A program made the position numbers and the translations under genes. The notes below the pieces were generated by a model. It saw nothing but the letters and a program-made list of their open reading frames with translations, was not told the origin of the DNA and searched no databases. From Kocuria sp. cx-455 (GTDB lineage: Bacteria; Actinomycetota; Actinomycetes; Actinomycetales; Micrococcaceae): 64,000 bases of DNA. The stretch spans positions 372,001 to 436,000 of the forward strand of contig NZ_JACXBS010000002.1 of NCBI RefSeq assembly GCF_014698015.1, read 5' to 3'. Positions 1 to 8,842 of the stretch are shown piece after piece; within the stretch, counting starts at the first letter, position 1; the number at the start of each line of letters is the position of its first letter.

Positions 1-400
1 GGGTACGCAGGTAGCGGGCGTGGTCCTCGCCAAACACCATAGAAATGTGCGGAACCGGGTTGATGAAGCTGGAAGGATCCTTGAGCACTCCGCTCTCCAC
101 CAAGGTGGACCACAGCTGACGGGTCACGTGGAACTGCTCGTTGATATTCAGTGCCTTCTGCGCGCTCACGGAACCGTCTGCGGCCTGGGGTGCGTAGTTG
201 AGTTCACACAGGGCCGCGTGACCGGTACCGGCATTGTTCCAGGCGTTGGAACTTTCCAACCCTGCGCGGTCCAGACGCTCCAGGATGGTCATGTCCCAGT
301 GGGGCTGAAGATCCTTGAGGATGGTTGCAAGCGTGGCACTCATGATGCCTGCGCCAACCAGAAGAACGTCAGTGGATTCTATGGGCTGAGTTGAAGTCAA
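1..400 (-). CDS. mqo: Malate:quinone oxidoreductase, N-terminal part
   Basis: This is the first ~133 residues of a membrane-associated FAD enzyme that oxidises malate to oxaloacetate and passes electrons to quinone. Seen: a Rossmann FAD-binding motif [18 protein letters not shown] near residues 10-27 and the family signature [14 protein letters not shown] near residues 50-65. The reading frame is open to the window edge, so the C-terminal two thirds lie outside. The start is placed at a TTG (398-400) because GGGAGA lies just upstream at 405-410 and no ATG precedes the conserved region. It stands alone, on the same strand as the binding protein upstream of it. Confidence 0.92.
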   Translation of the reverse strand, partial: MTSTQPIESTDVLLVGAGIMSATLATILKDLQPHWDMTILERLDRAGLESSNAWNNAGTGHAALCELNYAPQAADGSVSAQKALNINEQFHVTRQLWSTLVESGVLKDPSSFINPVPHISMVFGEDHARYLRT

Positions 401-420
401 GGTGTCTCCCGGAATGCTTT

Positions 421-440
421 GCGGCGCCTCGGTGCGCCGC
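421..440. terminator. Hairpin downstream of the oligopeptide-binding protein gene
   Basis: Perfect 7-bp arms GCGGCGC and GCGCCGC flank a 6-base loop. It sits between the end of the binding-protein gene and the start of mqo. There is no T-tract, so a terminator role is an inference. Confidence 0.4.
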
Positions 441-513
441 GTGAGGTTCGCCCCAAGACTATCCCCAGCCCGTGACGATCACCGAATGGAAGGTGTCACG
501 GAATGCGCATTCA

Positions 514-2130
514 TCAGCTGCCACGCAGGGTCAGGTCGTTGAACAGCTCATGTCCGGTCGAGGTCAAGGGAAAGGTCTCGACCCTGTTGTTAACGGCCAC
601 GGCCGATACGGGGTGCGCAAGCGGAATGGCCGGCAGCATTTGCGAGATCCGATTGTTCAACGCCCGGTACGTGTTGGCCCGGGCGGCGTCGTCGGAGATT
701 GCGGCCGCCCGATTGACGGCCGTGAACAGGCCCGTGTCCCGAATCCCGAATTCGGCGTTGGGGGAGCCCAGCAACGGGCCCAGGAAATTATCCGGATCCC
801 GGAACCCGCCACTCCATCCCATCAGACTGAGGGCATGACGTGACTCCGGATCCGTCACCTTCTGCACGTAGTCGTCGTCCCAGTTCACGGCTACCGGGTC
901 CACGGTGAACCCCACCCGCGTGAGCTGCGAGGAGATCATGGCAAATACCTGCTCGGGTTTTTGCAGGTACAACCGGGAGGTATTGCGCGGATAGTAAAAA
1001 CTCAGCCGTTCGCCGTTGTACTTCGAGTCGGCGAGCAGGTCGCGAGCGCGTTGTGGGTTGAATCCTGGGACCTGTAGGTCATCACCATCCACGTTGAATC
1101 GCGCCGGGATGAACTGATCGGCCACGTTGGTGCCATTGGGGAACAGTTCGCGGGCAATGGCACCTCGGTCAATCGCCGCGGCGATCGCACGGCGAATCAT
1201 CACGTCCTGGAGCAGCGGAAGACGCTGATTGATTCCCACGTAGGACACGGAATACGGGTCACGGAACAGCACCTGGGTGCCGCTGCGGGCCAGGGGAGCG
1301 AAATCGTCCAGGCCCACCTGGTCATAGGCATCCACCTGGCCGGACACGAGGGCCGCATACCGGACTTTGGAGTCCGGGACACTGCGGAACTCCACGCTGC
1401 CGAGGTGGCCCAGTTGCGCCCAGTAATCGGGATTCACGCTCAATCGAACCGTGGTGGCATCGGCGGAGTCGAAGCGAAACGGGCCGGTGCCCACGGGATG
1501 GCTGCGTGAGGCGTCGGCCGCGATGCTGTCGGGTGAGGCGAGACCGAACGACGGCTGGGTCAGCGCGTGGAGCAGCGGGCGGTACGGGTGGCGCAGCACG
1601 ATCTTGACCGTGCGCTCGTCGACCACCTCGCAGCCGCCGTAACTGGACGGTGTGGACGGATCCGTGTTGCCGTGCCGGAACACCGTGGCGAAAGACGTTC
1701 TGGGCGCCCACGGCGCATCCGACTCGGCCTGCTCCCGCCACTTGTCGAAGTTCGCGCGCACGGCCTCAGCGTCCAGGGCGGCGCCGTCGTGAAACGAGAT
1801 ACCGCGCCGGAGGGTGAAGGTCACGGAGCGCTTGTCGCCGTCGACCTCCCAGGATTCGGCCAGACCCGGGAGCGGCTCCCCGGTCGAGGAATCCGCCCTG
1901 ACCAGACCCTCGAGAACTTGAGCGGCGATCCGAGAAGTCTCCACCGAATTACTGATGGACGGATCCAATGTGGCGGGAGAGGCCGCCTGGGCGAAAACGA
2001 ACGAGGCGTCGGGTGCAGCCGGGGAATCCTGTGACCGCGGCGTGGTGGCACCGCAACCTGTGAGCACCATTCCCAGCCCGGCCGCGGCCAGAAACCCGCG
2101 ACGACCGAACTGGAATTCCGAGGTGCGCAA
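514..2130 (-). CDS. ABC transporter substrate-binding lipoprotein, peptide/nickel family (SBP_bac_5)
   Basis: This 538-residue extracellular solute-binding protein belongs to the oligopeptide/dipeptide class. Seen: a signal with twin arginines and a lipobox, GRRGFLAAAGLGMVLTGCG, giving Cys26 as the lipidation site and suggesting Tat export. The mature protein then shows family features such as ATLDPSISNSVETSRI, LEGLVR and the SFHDGAALDAEAVRANF region. TTG at 2128-2130 is chosen as start, with AAAGGA about 10 bases upstream; longer readings would run through the tRNA-Leu gene. No permease or ATPase genes of the transporter are adjacent, so it may be an orphan binding protein. The ligand is not predictable. 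Confidence 0.88.
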   Translation of the reverse strand: MRTSEFQFGRRGFLAAAGLGMVLTGCGATTPRSQDSPAAPDASFVFAQAASPATLDPSISNSVETSRIAAQVLEGLVRADSSTGEPLPGLAESWEVDGDKRSVTFTLRRGISFHDGAALDAEAVRANFDKWREQAESDAPWAPRTSFATVFRHGNTDPSTPSSYGGCEVVDERTVKIVLRHPYRPLLHALTQPSFGLASPDSIAADASRSHPVGTGPFRFDSADATTVRLSVNPDYWAQLGHLGSVEFRSVPDSKVRYAALVSGQVDAYDQVGLDDFAPLARSGTQVLFRDPYSVSYVGINQRLPLLQDVMIRRAIAAAIDRGAIARELFPNGTNVADQFIPARFNVDGDDLQVPGFNPQRARDLLADSKYNGERLSFYYPRNTSRLYLQKPEQVFAMISSQLTRVGFTVDPVAVNWDDDYVQKVTDPESRHALSLMGWSGGFRDPDNFLGPLLGSPNAEFGIRDTGLFTAVNRAAAISDDAARANTYRALNNRISQMLPAIPLAHPVSAVAVNNRVETFPLTSTGHELFNDLTLRGS

Positions 2131-2180
2131 CGAAGCAGATCCTTTCACCGACCGACAGCTGTTGACGGAGCTAACCGGGT

Positions 2181-2265
2181 TGGTGCGCAAGACGGGAATC
2201 GAACCCGCACGCCGTGAGGCACAGGAACCTAAATCCTGCGTGTCTACCAGTTCCACCACTCGCGC
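2181..2265 (-). tRNA. tRNA-Leu (anticodon UAG)
   Basis: Read on the minus strand, the 7-bp acceptor stem GCGCGAG/CTTGCGC closes a class II tRNA with a long variable arm. The anticodon loop TTTAGGT carries TAG between CAGGA/TCCTG stems. CCA is encoded at 2181-2183. Confidence 0.95.
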
Positions 2266-2327
2266 AGCTCGCACGGGCCTGCCCGGCGAACGAGAACCAT
2301 GGTAACCGGACAATCGTGGTCGAACGT

Positions 2328-2355
2328 GCCGGGCACCCGCGTCGCAGTGCCCGGC
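2328..2355. terminator. Hairpin between the peroxiredoxin gene and tRNA-Leu
   Basis: Perfect 9-bp arms GCCGGGCAC and GTGCCCGGC flank a 10-base loop, just downstream of the minus-strand peroxiredoxin gene. There is no T-run, so it is a probable intrinsic terminator of the GC-rich actinobacterial type. Confidence 0.55.
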
Positions 2356-2376
2356 CGCGTGCCACGACCCCGCCGT

Positions 2377-2847
2377 TCAGTCCAGGTGCAGGTCCCGGCG
2401 CAACTTGGCCACGTGGCCCTTTGCGCGAACGTTGTATTGCGCGAGTTCCACGACACCCTGGGCATCCACGACCACGGTGGAACGGATGAGACCCTCATAC
2501 GTCTTGCCGTAGTTCTTCTTCTCGCCCCAGGCACCATAGGCTTCGGCCACGGCATGGTCCTGGTCCGAGAGCAGCGGGAACGTCAGTTCCTCCTTGTGGG
2601 TGAAGCGTTCCAGCGCGGCCGGGGCGTCGGGGGAAATTCCCAGCACCGCGAAGCCGTCTGACGTGAACCGCGCAAGGTTGTCACGAAAATCACACGCCTG
2701 CGTGGTGCAGCCCGGTGTGGCTGCTTTGGGGTAGAAGTACACGATCACTCGCTTGCCGCGGTAGTCCTGAAGGGAGACGTCGTGGCCATTCGCATCGTTG
2801 AGGGTGAACGCGGGTGCGGTGTCTCCGGCGGTTAACGTGGTTGTCAC
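2377..2847 (-). CDS. bcp: Thiol peroxidase, BCP/PrxQ-type peroxiredoxin
   Basis: This 156-residue cytoplasmic peroxiredoxin reduces hydrogen peroxide and organic hydroperoxides. Seen: the thioredoxin-like fold start, then FYPKAATPGCTTQACDF, where Cys47 is the peroxidatic residue and Cys52 is in the +5 position typical of atypical two-Cys BCP enzymes. The length is normal for the family. The GTG start at 2845-2847 is preceded by GGAAA at a good distance. It is divergent from the MarR-type regulator, with about 200 bases between them. No regulatory link between the two can be proved from sequence. Confidence 0.93.
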   Translation of the reverse strand: MTTTLTAGDTAPAFTLNDANGHDVSLQDYRGKRVIVYFYPKAATPGCTTQACDFRDNLARFTSDGFAVLGISPDAPAALERFTHKEELTFPLLSDQDHAVAEAYGAWGEKKNYGKTYEGLIRSTVVVDAQGVVELAQYNVRAKGHVAKLRRDLHLD

Positions 2848-3036
2848 AGGGGGTTTCCTTCCGATGGGCAACAGGGGTCTCGTATCTAGGCCGGCCGCGC
2901 AAGGACATCTCGTGGCCAGGGGCCAGAGGTTGCAGCAGGCTCATGCGTAGGGTATCCGCTGGAAGAGGCGCCCTACATCACGACCCTTGCTTAATAAGTA
3001 CCCTGATTAGAATCTGTCGGATTCATCCGCGGCGGG

Positions 3037-3042
3037 TATACT
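3037..3042 (+). promoter_or_regulatory. -10 box TATACT for a leaderless marR transcript
   Basis: TATACT ends 7 bases before the ATG at 3050. Transcription would start at or next to the start codon, and no Shine-Dalgarno sequence is visible. Confidence 0.6.
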
Positions 3043-3049
3043 GGTGGGT

Positions 3050-3538
3050 ATGTCTTATCGAAACCAGTGGCCCCCGAATCGCCTGCTGTCGACCGCAGCG
3101 CGACTGGTGGAACACGCATGGAACGAGAGCCTCGCGTCGCTGGGCATCACTCATGCAGGTGTAATGGCCCTGGATGTCCTGCAGGCCGAGGGCAGTATGA
3201 CCCAGGCGCAACTTGCACACAAGGTTCGCGTTCAGGCTCAAACCATGGGCAAGACCTTGCATCGACTTGAGGTTCACGGGCACATCACCCGGTCCAAGAA
3301 CGTTCGTGACCGTCGTTCCCATGTCGTGTCCATCTCCCCGGAGGGGGAAAGAGTCCTGGACACGGCGACCAAACTGGAAAATGATCTCCTGGGTGAGGGC
3401 ACCCTGATGGATGATCATCTGCGGCGTTCGTTGGCCGAAATCATTTCCACCCTGGGCGGTGCCCGATGGAAATTGGAGGTTTCCAATGACGGTGTGGTGC
3501 GAGAGGACACGGAGAACTCCGTCAGCGAGGCGCAGTAA
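3050..3538 (+). CDS. MarR family transcriptional regulator
   Basis: This 162-residue winged-helix DNA-binding protein has the MarR pattern. An N-terminal dimerisation helix (RLLSTAARLVEHAWNESL) is followed by the HTH region MTQAQLAHKVRVQAQTMGKTL and the wing DRRSHVVSISPEGERVL. The wing has the DRR...S.T.GE consensus with SPEGERVL. ATG 3050 is preferred over GTG 3044 because the TATACT box is 7 bases upstream, giving a leaderless start. It is divergent from bcp and followed by a strong terminator. The effector is unknown. Confidence 0.88.
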   Translation: MSYRNQWPPNRLLSTAARLVEHAWNESLASLGITHAGVMALDVLQAEGSMTQAQLAHKVRVQAQTMGKTLHRLEVHGHITRSKNVRDRRSHVVSISPEGERVLDTATKLENDLLGEGTLMDDHLRRSLAEIISTLGGARWKLEVSNDGVVREDTENSVSEAQ

Positions 3539-3557
3539 CTCCTGCGGGCCGACCGAC

Positions 3558-3593
3558 ATCAACGCCACCTCAGCTGAGGTGGCGTTGATCTTT
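3558..3593 (+). terminator. Intrinsic terminator after marR
   Basis: A perfect inverted repeat of 16 bases per arm (3558-3573 and 3574-3589), each half carrying ACGCCACCTCAG or its complement, is followed by CTTT. Because the arms abut, a few central pairs open to form the loop. Confidence 0.8.
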
Positions 3594-3621
3594 AACAGCA
3601 AGTTCCATTGCACATTAAAGA

Positions 3622-3655
3622 AGTTCGGCCGCATTTCAAGCAATGCGGCCGAACT
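3622..3655 (-). terminator. Terminator of tRNA-Lys
   Basis: Perfect 14-bp arms, AGTTCGGCCGCATT and its complement, flank a 6-base loop (3636-3641). On the minus strand the stem is followed by TCTTTAAT. It lies immediately 3' of the tRNA-Lys gene. Confidence 0.8.
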
Positions 3656-3662
3656 CATAGGG

Positions 3663-3735
3663 TGCGCCCCCTGGGACTCGAACCCAGAACCCATTGATTA
3701 AGAGTCAATTGCTCTGCCAATTGAGCTAGGAGCGC
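3663..3735 (-). tRNA. tRNA-Lys (anticodon CUU)
   Basis: On the minus strand the acceptor GCGCTCC/GGGGCGC, D-arm GCTCAATTGGCAGAGC, anticodon loop with CTT between TTGA/TCAA stems and T-arm GGGTTCGAGTCCC are all present. CCA is not fully encoded. Confidence 0.95.
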
Positions 3736-3905
3736 CAGCGTCACCGGGAAAAATTTAGCACACGATCCGCTCCGTCCGGCAACGGCTCCGTGCGAGATTT
3801 CCCTGCGCAACGAGAGATAACTGTAGCACCGCCCGAGGATCTGTCCAATTCGGCAGGCGTGGCGCCGGACACGTCCGAAGAGGCCCTCGCACGTACCATG
3901 GAGCC

Positions 3906-4892
3906 ATGACCTCTCAGTACCCCGTCGTGCCCCTGTCGGACTTGCGCGTGATCTCCCTGCCGGAGCAAAAGCTCTTCGATCAAATCAGTGCCGAACTTGA
4001 TGACTTCACCTGTGTTCTGTGGGATCTCGAGGGTGAACCCGAGGGGTGCGCACGCGAAGACATCGACATCGCCGTGGCACCGTACTTCAGCGGTCGGTGG
4101 TTGAAGAATCCCGCCGTGGTCGAACACGTGAAACTCCTCCAGTTGCAGTCCACCGGTTACGACGGCGTGCCGGAGCGAATCGGCCCTGACGTGGCGTTGA
4201 GCTCCGCCGGCTGGGTGCACGCCGCGGGTACCGCGGAGATCGCGGTGGGTCTCATCATTGCCGCGCAGCGCAACATCGATCGCGCCATCCTGCAGCAGAA
4301 GGACGGTGTGTACAAGCGGTTCTTTTCCCGTGCGGTGGCGGATTCCCGGGTCACGGTGGCGGGAATCGGAGAAATCGGCTCGGCCGTCATCGACCGCCTG
4401 CGCCCGTTCGAGGTCAAGATCACTCGCGTGGCGTCGTCGGCGCGCGAGGACGAGCAGGGCCAGGTTCGCGGCGTGGCCGACTTGGATCAGATCCTGCCCG
4501 AGACCGACATTCTGGTGCTCGCGCTCCCGCTCACCGAGGCCACGGAGGGCCTGTTCGACGCGGCGGCCCTGCGGAAACTCCCCGACGACGCTCTGGTCGT
4601 CAACGTGGGGCGGGGGTCGTTGGTCGATACGGATGCTCTCACCGAGGAAGTGCTGCAGGGACGGCTACGCTGCGCCCTGGACGTGGTGGACCCGGAGCCG
4701 CTACCCGGCGATCACCCCCTCATGAGCGCCGCGGGATCCATCGTGCTCCCGCACGTGGGCGGATCCAATGTGTCCTACCGGCCCCGCGTGCGCGATCTGA
4801 TTCTCCAGCAGGCCGAGCGCATCAGGGCCGGGCACGCGCCGCAATTCTTGGTGCAACCCGGGCGCCTCTACATCCCGCCCACCGGTGAGTAG
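3906..4892 (+). CDS. D-isomer-specific 2-hydroxyacid dehydrogenase
   Basis: This 328-residue NAD-dependent dehydrogenase of the phosphoglycerate dehydrogenase-like superfamily reduces a 2-keto acid to a D-2-hydroxy acid. Seen: the cofactor motif GIGEIGSAVIDRL near residues 156-168, and the catalytic set Arg in NVGRGSLVDTDAL, Glu/Asp in DVVDPEPLPGDHPL and His in LPHVGG. It lacks the ACT and intervening domains of full SerA, so it is probably not the main serine-pathway enzyme. TACCAT at 3894-3899 ends 6 bases before the ATG, suggesting a leaderless transcript. The substrate is unknown. Confidence 0.82.
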   Translation: MTSQYPVVPLSDLRVISLPEQKLFDQISAELDDFTCVLWDLEGEPEGCAREDIDIAVAPYFSGRWLKNPAVVEHVKLLQLQSTGYDGVPERIGPDVALSSAGWVHAAGTAEIAVGLIIAAQRNIDRAILQQKDGVYKRFFSRAVADSRVTVAGIGEIGSAVIDRLRPFEVKITRVASSAREDEQGQVRGVADLDQILPETDILVLALPLTEATEGLFDAAALRKLPDDALVVNVGRGSLVDTDALTEEVLQGRLRCALDVVDPEPLPGDHPLMSAAGSIVLPHVGGSNVSYRPRVRDLILQQAERIRAGHAPQFLVQPGRLYIPPTGE

Positions 4893-4921
4893 TTCATAAT
4901 GTGAGACATGATGTCCGAAGA

Positions 4922-4952
4922 TTGACACAGGAGACGCGCGCTTCAGTACAGT
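4922..4952 (+). promoter_or_regulatory. Promoter of the ilv leader and ilvBNC operon
   Basis: TTGACA (4922-4927) and TACAGT (4947-4952) lie 19 bases apart. The -10 box ends 7 bases before the leader ATG, so the leader peptide is predicted to be read from a leaderless transcript. Confidence 0.65.
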
Positions 4953-4959
4953 GGGTGTT

Positions 4960-5025
4960 ATGCAGTTCGCACCGAGTGACGTCGTAGACCTTGGAGTCGT
5001 AGTTCTTATCGGACATCGGGCCTGA
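4960..5025 (+). CDS. ilv operon leader peptide
   Basis: A 21-codon open frame begins MQFAPSDVVDLGVVVLI and ends with TGA at 5023-5025. Eight of ten consecutive residues (8-17) are branched-chain, including a Val-Val-Val-Leu-Ile run. This is the hallmark of a ribosome-mediated attenuation leader that senses charged tRNA-Val, tRNA-Leu and tRNA-Ile. It precedes ilvB by 160 bases and is followed by an attenuator hairpin. A comparable leader is known upstream of the corynebacterial ilvBNC operon. Detection rests on composition and position, and both are strong. Confidence 0.9.
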   Translation: MQFAPSDVVDLGVVVLIGHRA

Positions 5026-5050
5026 GGAACATACGCCGCGCGTGGACACA

Positions 5051-5092
5051 GGCCCGAACGCTCACGAAACCCGTGGCGTGAGGGCCTTTCCT
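5051..5092 (+). terminator. Attenuator terminator of the ilv operon
   Basis: A two-part stem pairs GGCCC (5051-5055) with GGCC (5083-5086) and CTCACG (5061-5066) with CGTGAG (5077-5082), followed by TTTCCTTAT. Its place between the leader peptide and ilvB fits transcription attenuation. The competing antiterminator pairing was not resolved by eye. Confidence 0.7.
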
Positions 5093-5185
5093 TATGTACA
5101 ACGATCCGCACCGGTTCACCGTCATCGGTCAGGGGATGGCCCGCCCGGCGTTCAGCACCAATAGCAGGTAAAGGAAATATCCACT

Positions 5186-7066
5186 ATGAGTAAGGATCAG
5201 CCGATTTCACCGGCCGTGATGGCCCATCGGCGTGCCGAGAACACCTCAGCGTCATTGGTGGGCGCGGAATCGGAGCAGCATCCCGTGGCCACCGCGGTGG
5301 CCGGTGCTGAAGGCCCGGAGGAAATGACCGGCTCGCGGGCCATTATTCGCTCCCTCGAGCAGCTCGGGGTCACCGATGTCTTCGGTCTTCCGGGTGGCGC
5401 GATCCTTCCCACCTACGACCCCCTGATGGATGCGGAGAAGATCAACCACATCCTGGTGCGTCATGAACAGGGTGCGGGACACGCGGCGGAGGGCTACGCC
5501 CTGGCATCGGGTCGCACCGGTGTGTGCATTGTGACGTCCGGTCCGGGCGCGACCAACTTGGTCACCGCACTCGCGGACGCGAACATGGATTCGATCCCCA
5601 TGGTGGCCATTACGGGTCAGGTCCACAGCGCTTTCATCGGAACCGATGCGTTCCAAGAGGCGGACATCGTGGGCATGACCATGCCCATCACCAAGCACTC
5701 CTACTTGGTGACAGACCCCCGGGACATTCCCCGCGTTCTGGCGGAGGCCTTCCACTTGGCCTCCACCGGACGCCCCGGCCCGGTCCTGGTGGACGTGTCC
5801 AAGGACGCCCAGGTCTCCACCATGACGTTCTCCTGGCCCCCGCAGTTGGATCTGGCGGGCTACCGCCCCGTGACGCGCGGTCATTCCAAGCAGATCAGGG
5901 AAGCGGCCCGTCTGATTGCTTCCGCCGAGCGTCCGGTGCTCTACACGGGCGGAGGCACCATGCGGGCCGACGCCGCTGCGGAGCTTCTCGAGCTCGCCGA
6001 GCTCACCGGGGCGCCCGTGGTCACCACGCTCACCGCTCGTGGCGTGTTCCCGGACTCCCACGAGTTGAACCTGGGTATGCCCGGTATGCACGGCACGGTC
6101 CCGGCCGTTTACGCATTGCAGCAGGCGGACCTCTTGGTGACCCTGGGTGCCCGGTTCGACGATCGGGTGACCGGTCAGTTGGACACCTTCGCCCCCAATG
6201 CCAAGGTGATCCACGCGGACATCGATCCCGCGGAGATCTCCAAGAACCGCACGGCGGACGTTCCGATCGTGGGTGACCTCAAGAGCGTGATCCCTGATCT
6301 CAGTGAGGCGGTGCGGCAAGAATTCGAGACGCGCGGGACGCCGGATCTGGGCACGTGGTGGACCACGCTGTCGAGCCTGCGCGAGACATACCCGCTCGGT
6401 TACAACCGCACCGATGACGGGCTGGGTAGCCCCCAGTACGTGATCGAACGCATCTCGGCGCTGACCGGGCCCGAAGCCGTCTACGTCTCCGGTGTGGGCC
6501 AGCACCAGATGTGGTCCGCGCAATTCGTCAACTACGAGCGCCCGCGGCAGTGGCTGAACTCTTCCGGCCTGGGCACCATGGGCTTTGCGGTTCCCGCAGC
6601 CATGGGCGCACAGGTGTCCCAGCCGGACCGCGTGGTGTGGGCCATTGACGGCGACGGCTGTTTCCAGATGACCAATCAGGAACTGGCCACGTGCGTGATC
6701 AACAACATCCCCATCAAGGTGGCCGTGATCAACAACTCCTCGTTGGGCATGGTGCGCCAGTGGCAGACCCTGTTCTACGACGGTCGCTACTCCAACACGG
6801 AGCTGAACACCGGCCACAATTCCCGTCGCGTGCCGGACTTCGAGAAGTTGGCCGAGGCCTACGGGTGCGCCGCGTTGCGGTGCGAAAACGATGATCAAGT
6901 GGATGACGTGATCAAGCAGGCCCTGGAGATCAACGACCGCCCCGTGGTGATCGACTTCGTGGTCTCTGCCGACGCCATGGTCTGGCCCATGGTTCCCTCG
7001 GGCGTTTCCAACGACCAGATCCAAATTGCCAAGAACCTGACTCCTGACTGGAACCCGGAGGACTAA
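5186..7066 (+). CDS. ilvB: Acetolactate synthase, large (catalytic) subunit
   Basis: This 626-residue ThDP-dependent enzyme condenses two pyruvates to acetolactate, or pyruvate with 2-oxobutyrate, the first common step to valine, leucine and isoleucine. Seen: [29 protein letters not shown] with the catalytic Glu, GPGATN, the FAD/central domain ([24 protein letters not shown]) and the ThDP motif region [12 protein letters not shown] followed by [12 protein letters not shown]. There is a ~45-residue low-conservation N-terminal tail. GGTAAAGGAAA lies upstream of the ATG. It is followed three bases later by ilvN and controlled by the leader/attenuator upstream. Confidence 0.97.
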   Translation: MSKDQPISPAVMAHRRAENTSASLVGAESEQHPVATAVAGAEGPEEMTGSRAIIRSLEQLGVTDVFGLPGGAILPTYDPLMDAEKINHILVRHEQGAGHAAEGYALASGRTGVCIVTSGPGATNLVTALADANMDSIPMVAITGQVHSAFIGTDAFQEADIVGMTMPITKHSYLVTDPRDIPRVLAEAFHLASTGRPGPVLVDVSKDAQVSTMTFSWPPQLDLAGYRPVTRGHSKQIREAARLIASAERPVLYTGGGTMRADAAAELLELAELTGAPVVTTLTARGVFPDSHELNLGMPGMHGTVPAVYALQQADLLVTLGARFDDRVTGQLDTFAPNAKVIHADIDPAEISKNRTADVPIVGDLKSVIPDLSEAVRQEFETRGTPDLGTWWTTLSSLRETYPLGYNRTDDGLGSPQYVIERISALTGPEAVYVSGVGQHQMWSAQFVNYERPRQWLNSSGLGTMGFAVPAAMGAQVSQPDRVVWAIDGDGCFQMTNQELATCVINNIPIKVAVINNSSLGMVRQWQTLFYDGRYSNTELNTGHNSRRVPDFEKLAEAYGCAALRCENDDQVDDVIKQALEINDRPVVIDFVVSADAMVWPMVPSGVSNDQIQIAKNLTPDWNPED

Positions 7067-7069
7067 TCG

Positions 7070-7579
7070 ATGAGCCGACACACTCTCTCCGTTCTGGTCG
7101 AGGACAAGCCCGGCGTGCTCACGCGCGTTGCCGGTTTGTTCGCGCGCCGTGCGTTCAACATCCACTCGCTGGCGGTGGGCCCCACCGAACTTCCGGGGAT
7201 CTCACGGATCACCGTGGTGGTCGATGCGGACGGCGAACTGCTGGAGCAGGTCACCAAACAACTCAACAAGCTCATCAACGTCATCAAGATTGTTGAGCTC
7301 GCCCCGGAGTCCTCCGTGCAGCGTGACCACATCATGGTTAAGGTGCGTGCGGACGCGTCCACTCGTTTGCAGGTCACCCAGGCTGCAGATCTGTTCCGGG
7401 CCACCATCGTGGACGTCTCCACCGAATCCGTGATCATTGAATCCACGGGCGCGCGGGACAAGATCCACGCCCTGTTGGACGTGCTCGAACCCTTCGGCGT
7501 CCGCGAAATCGTGCGCGCCGGCACGCTGGCCCTGGGGCGCGGCCCCAAGTCCATGTCGGACCGCGCGCTGCGCCACTAG
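7070..7579 (+). CDS. ilvN: Acetolactate synthase, small (regulatory) subunit
   Basis: This 169-residue subunit activates the catalytic subunit and gives valine feedback inhibition. Seen: an N-terminal ACT domain (HTLSVLVEDKPGVLTRVAGL; FNIHSLAVGPTE) and the conserved C-terminal half (QVTQAADLFRATIVDVS; REIVRAGTLALGRGPK). The length is typical of the actinobacterial subunit. The ATG is 3 bases after the ilvB stop, so the two are translationally linked. The symbol ilvH is used for the same protein in other lineages. Confidence 0.96.
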   Translation: MSRHTLSVLVEDKPGVLTRVAGLFARRAFNIHSLAVGPTELPGISRITVVVDADGELLEQVTKQLNKLINVIKIVELAPESSVQRDHIMVKVRADASTRLQVTQAADLFRATIVDVSTESVIIESTGARDKIHALLDVLEPFGVREIVRAGTLALGRGPKSMSDRALRH

Positions 7580-8695
<1,116 letters not shown>

Positions 8696-8741
8696 TCGGT
8701 TCTGATCCGGCATCCCCGTGGGGTGCCGTCCTTCGATCGCC

Positions 8742-8783
8742 GACGCCGCCGCGAGAGTTCACGAGAACTCTCACGGCGGCGTC
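8742..8783 (+). terminator. Terminator of the ilvBNC operon
   Basis: Two 19-base arms (8742-8760 and 8765-8783) around a 4-base loop pair at 18 of 19 positions, with one C/A mismatch. GACGCCGCCG pairs with CGGCGGCGTC at the base. There is no T-run, which is common in this GC range. Confidence 0.75.
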
Positions 8784-8829
8784 GTGCTGTCCGAGGATGC
8801 GCGAGGCGGGAAAAGTACTGGACGGTCGC

Positions 8830-8835
8830 TAGAGT
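8830..8835 (+). promoter_or_regulatory. -10 box TAGAGT for a leaderless metG transcript
   Basis: TAGAGT ends 7 bases before the GTG start at 8843, with only G and C residues between. This supports a transcript that begins at the start codon. Confidence 0.55.
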
Positions 8836-8842
8836 GGGGGGC

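Noticed and set aside
2131-2313. N-terminal extension of the oligopeptide-binding protein
   Set aside because: The extension would translate the tRNA-Leu gene. The TTG at 2130 with a ribosome binding site and the signal peptide directly after it is the better start.
3906-4892. serA (phosphoglycerate dehydrogenase)
   Set aside because: The dehydrogenase lacks the C-terminal intervening and ACT domains of actinobacterial SerA and is only 328 residues, so a specific name is not justified.
5252-7165. Long open frame antisense to ilvB
   Set aside because: It is a mirror of the high-GC codon pattern of ilvB, has low-complexity His/Gly/Arg-rich composition and no family motifs. Similar antisense frames occur opposite most genes here (for example 12110-13600 and 15533-17305).
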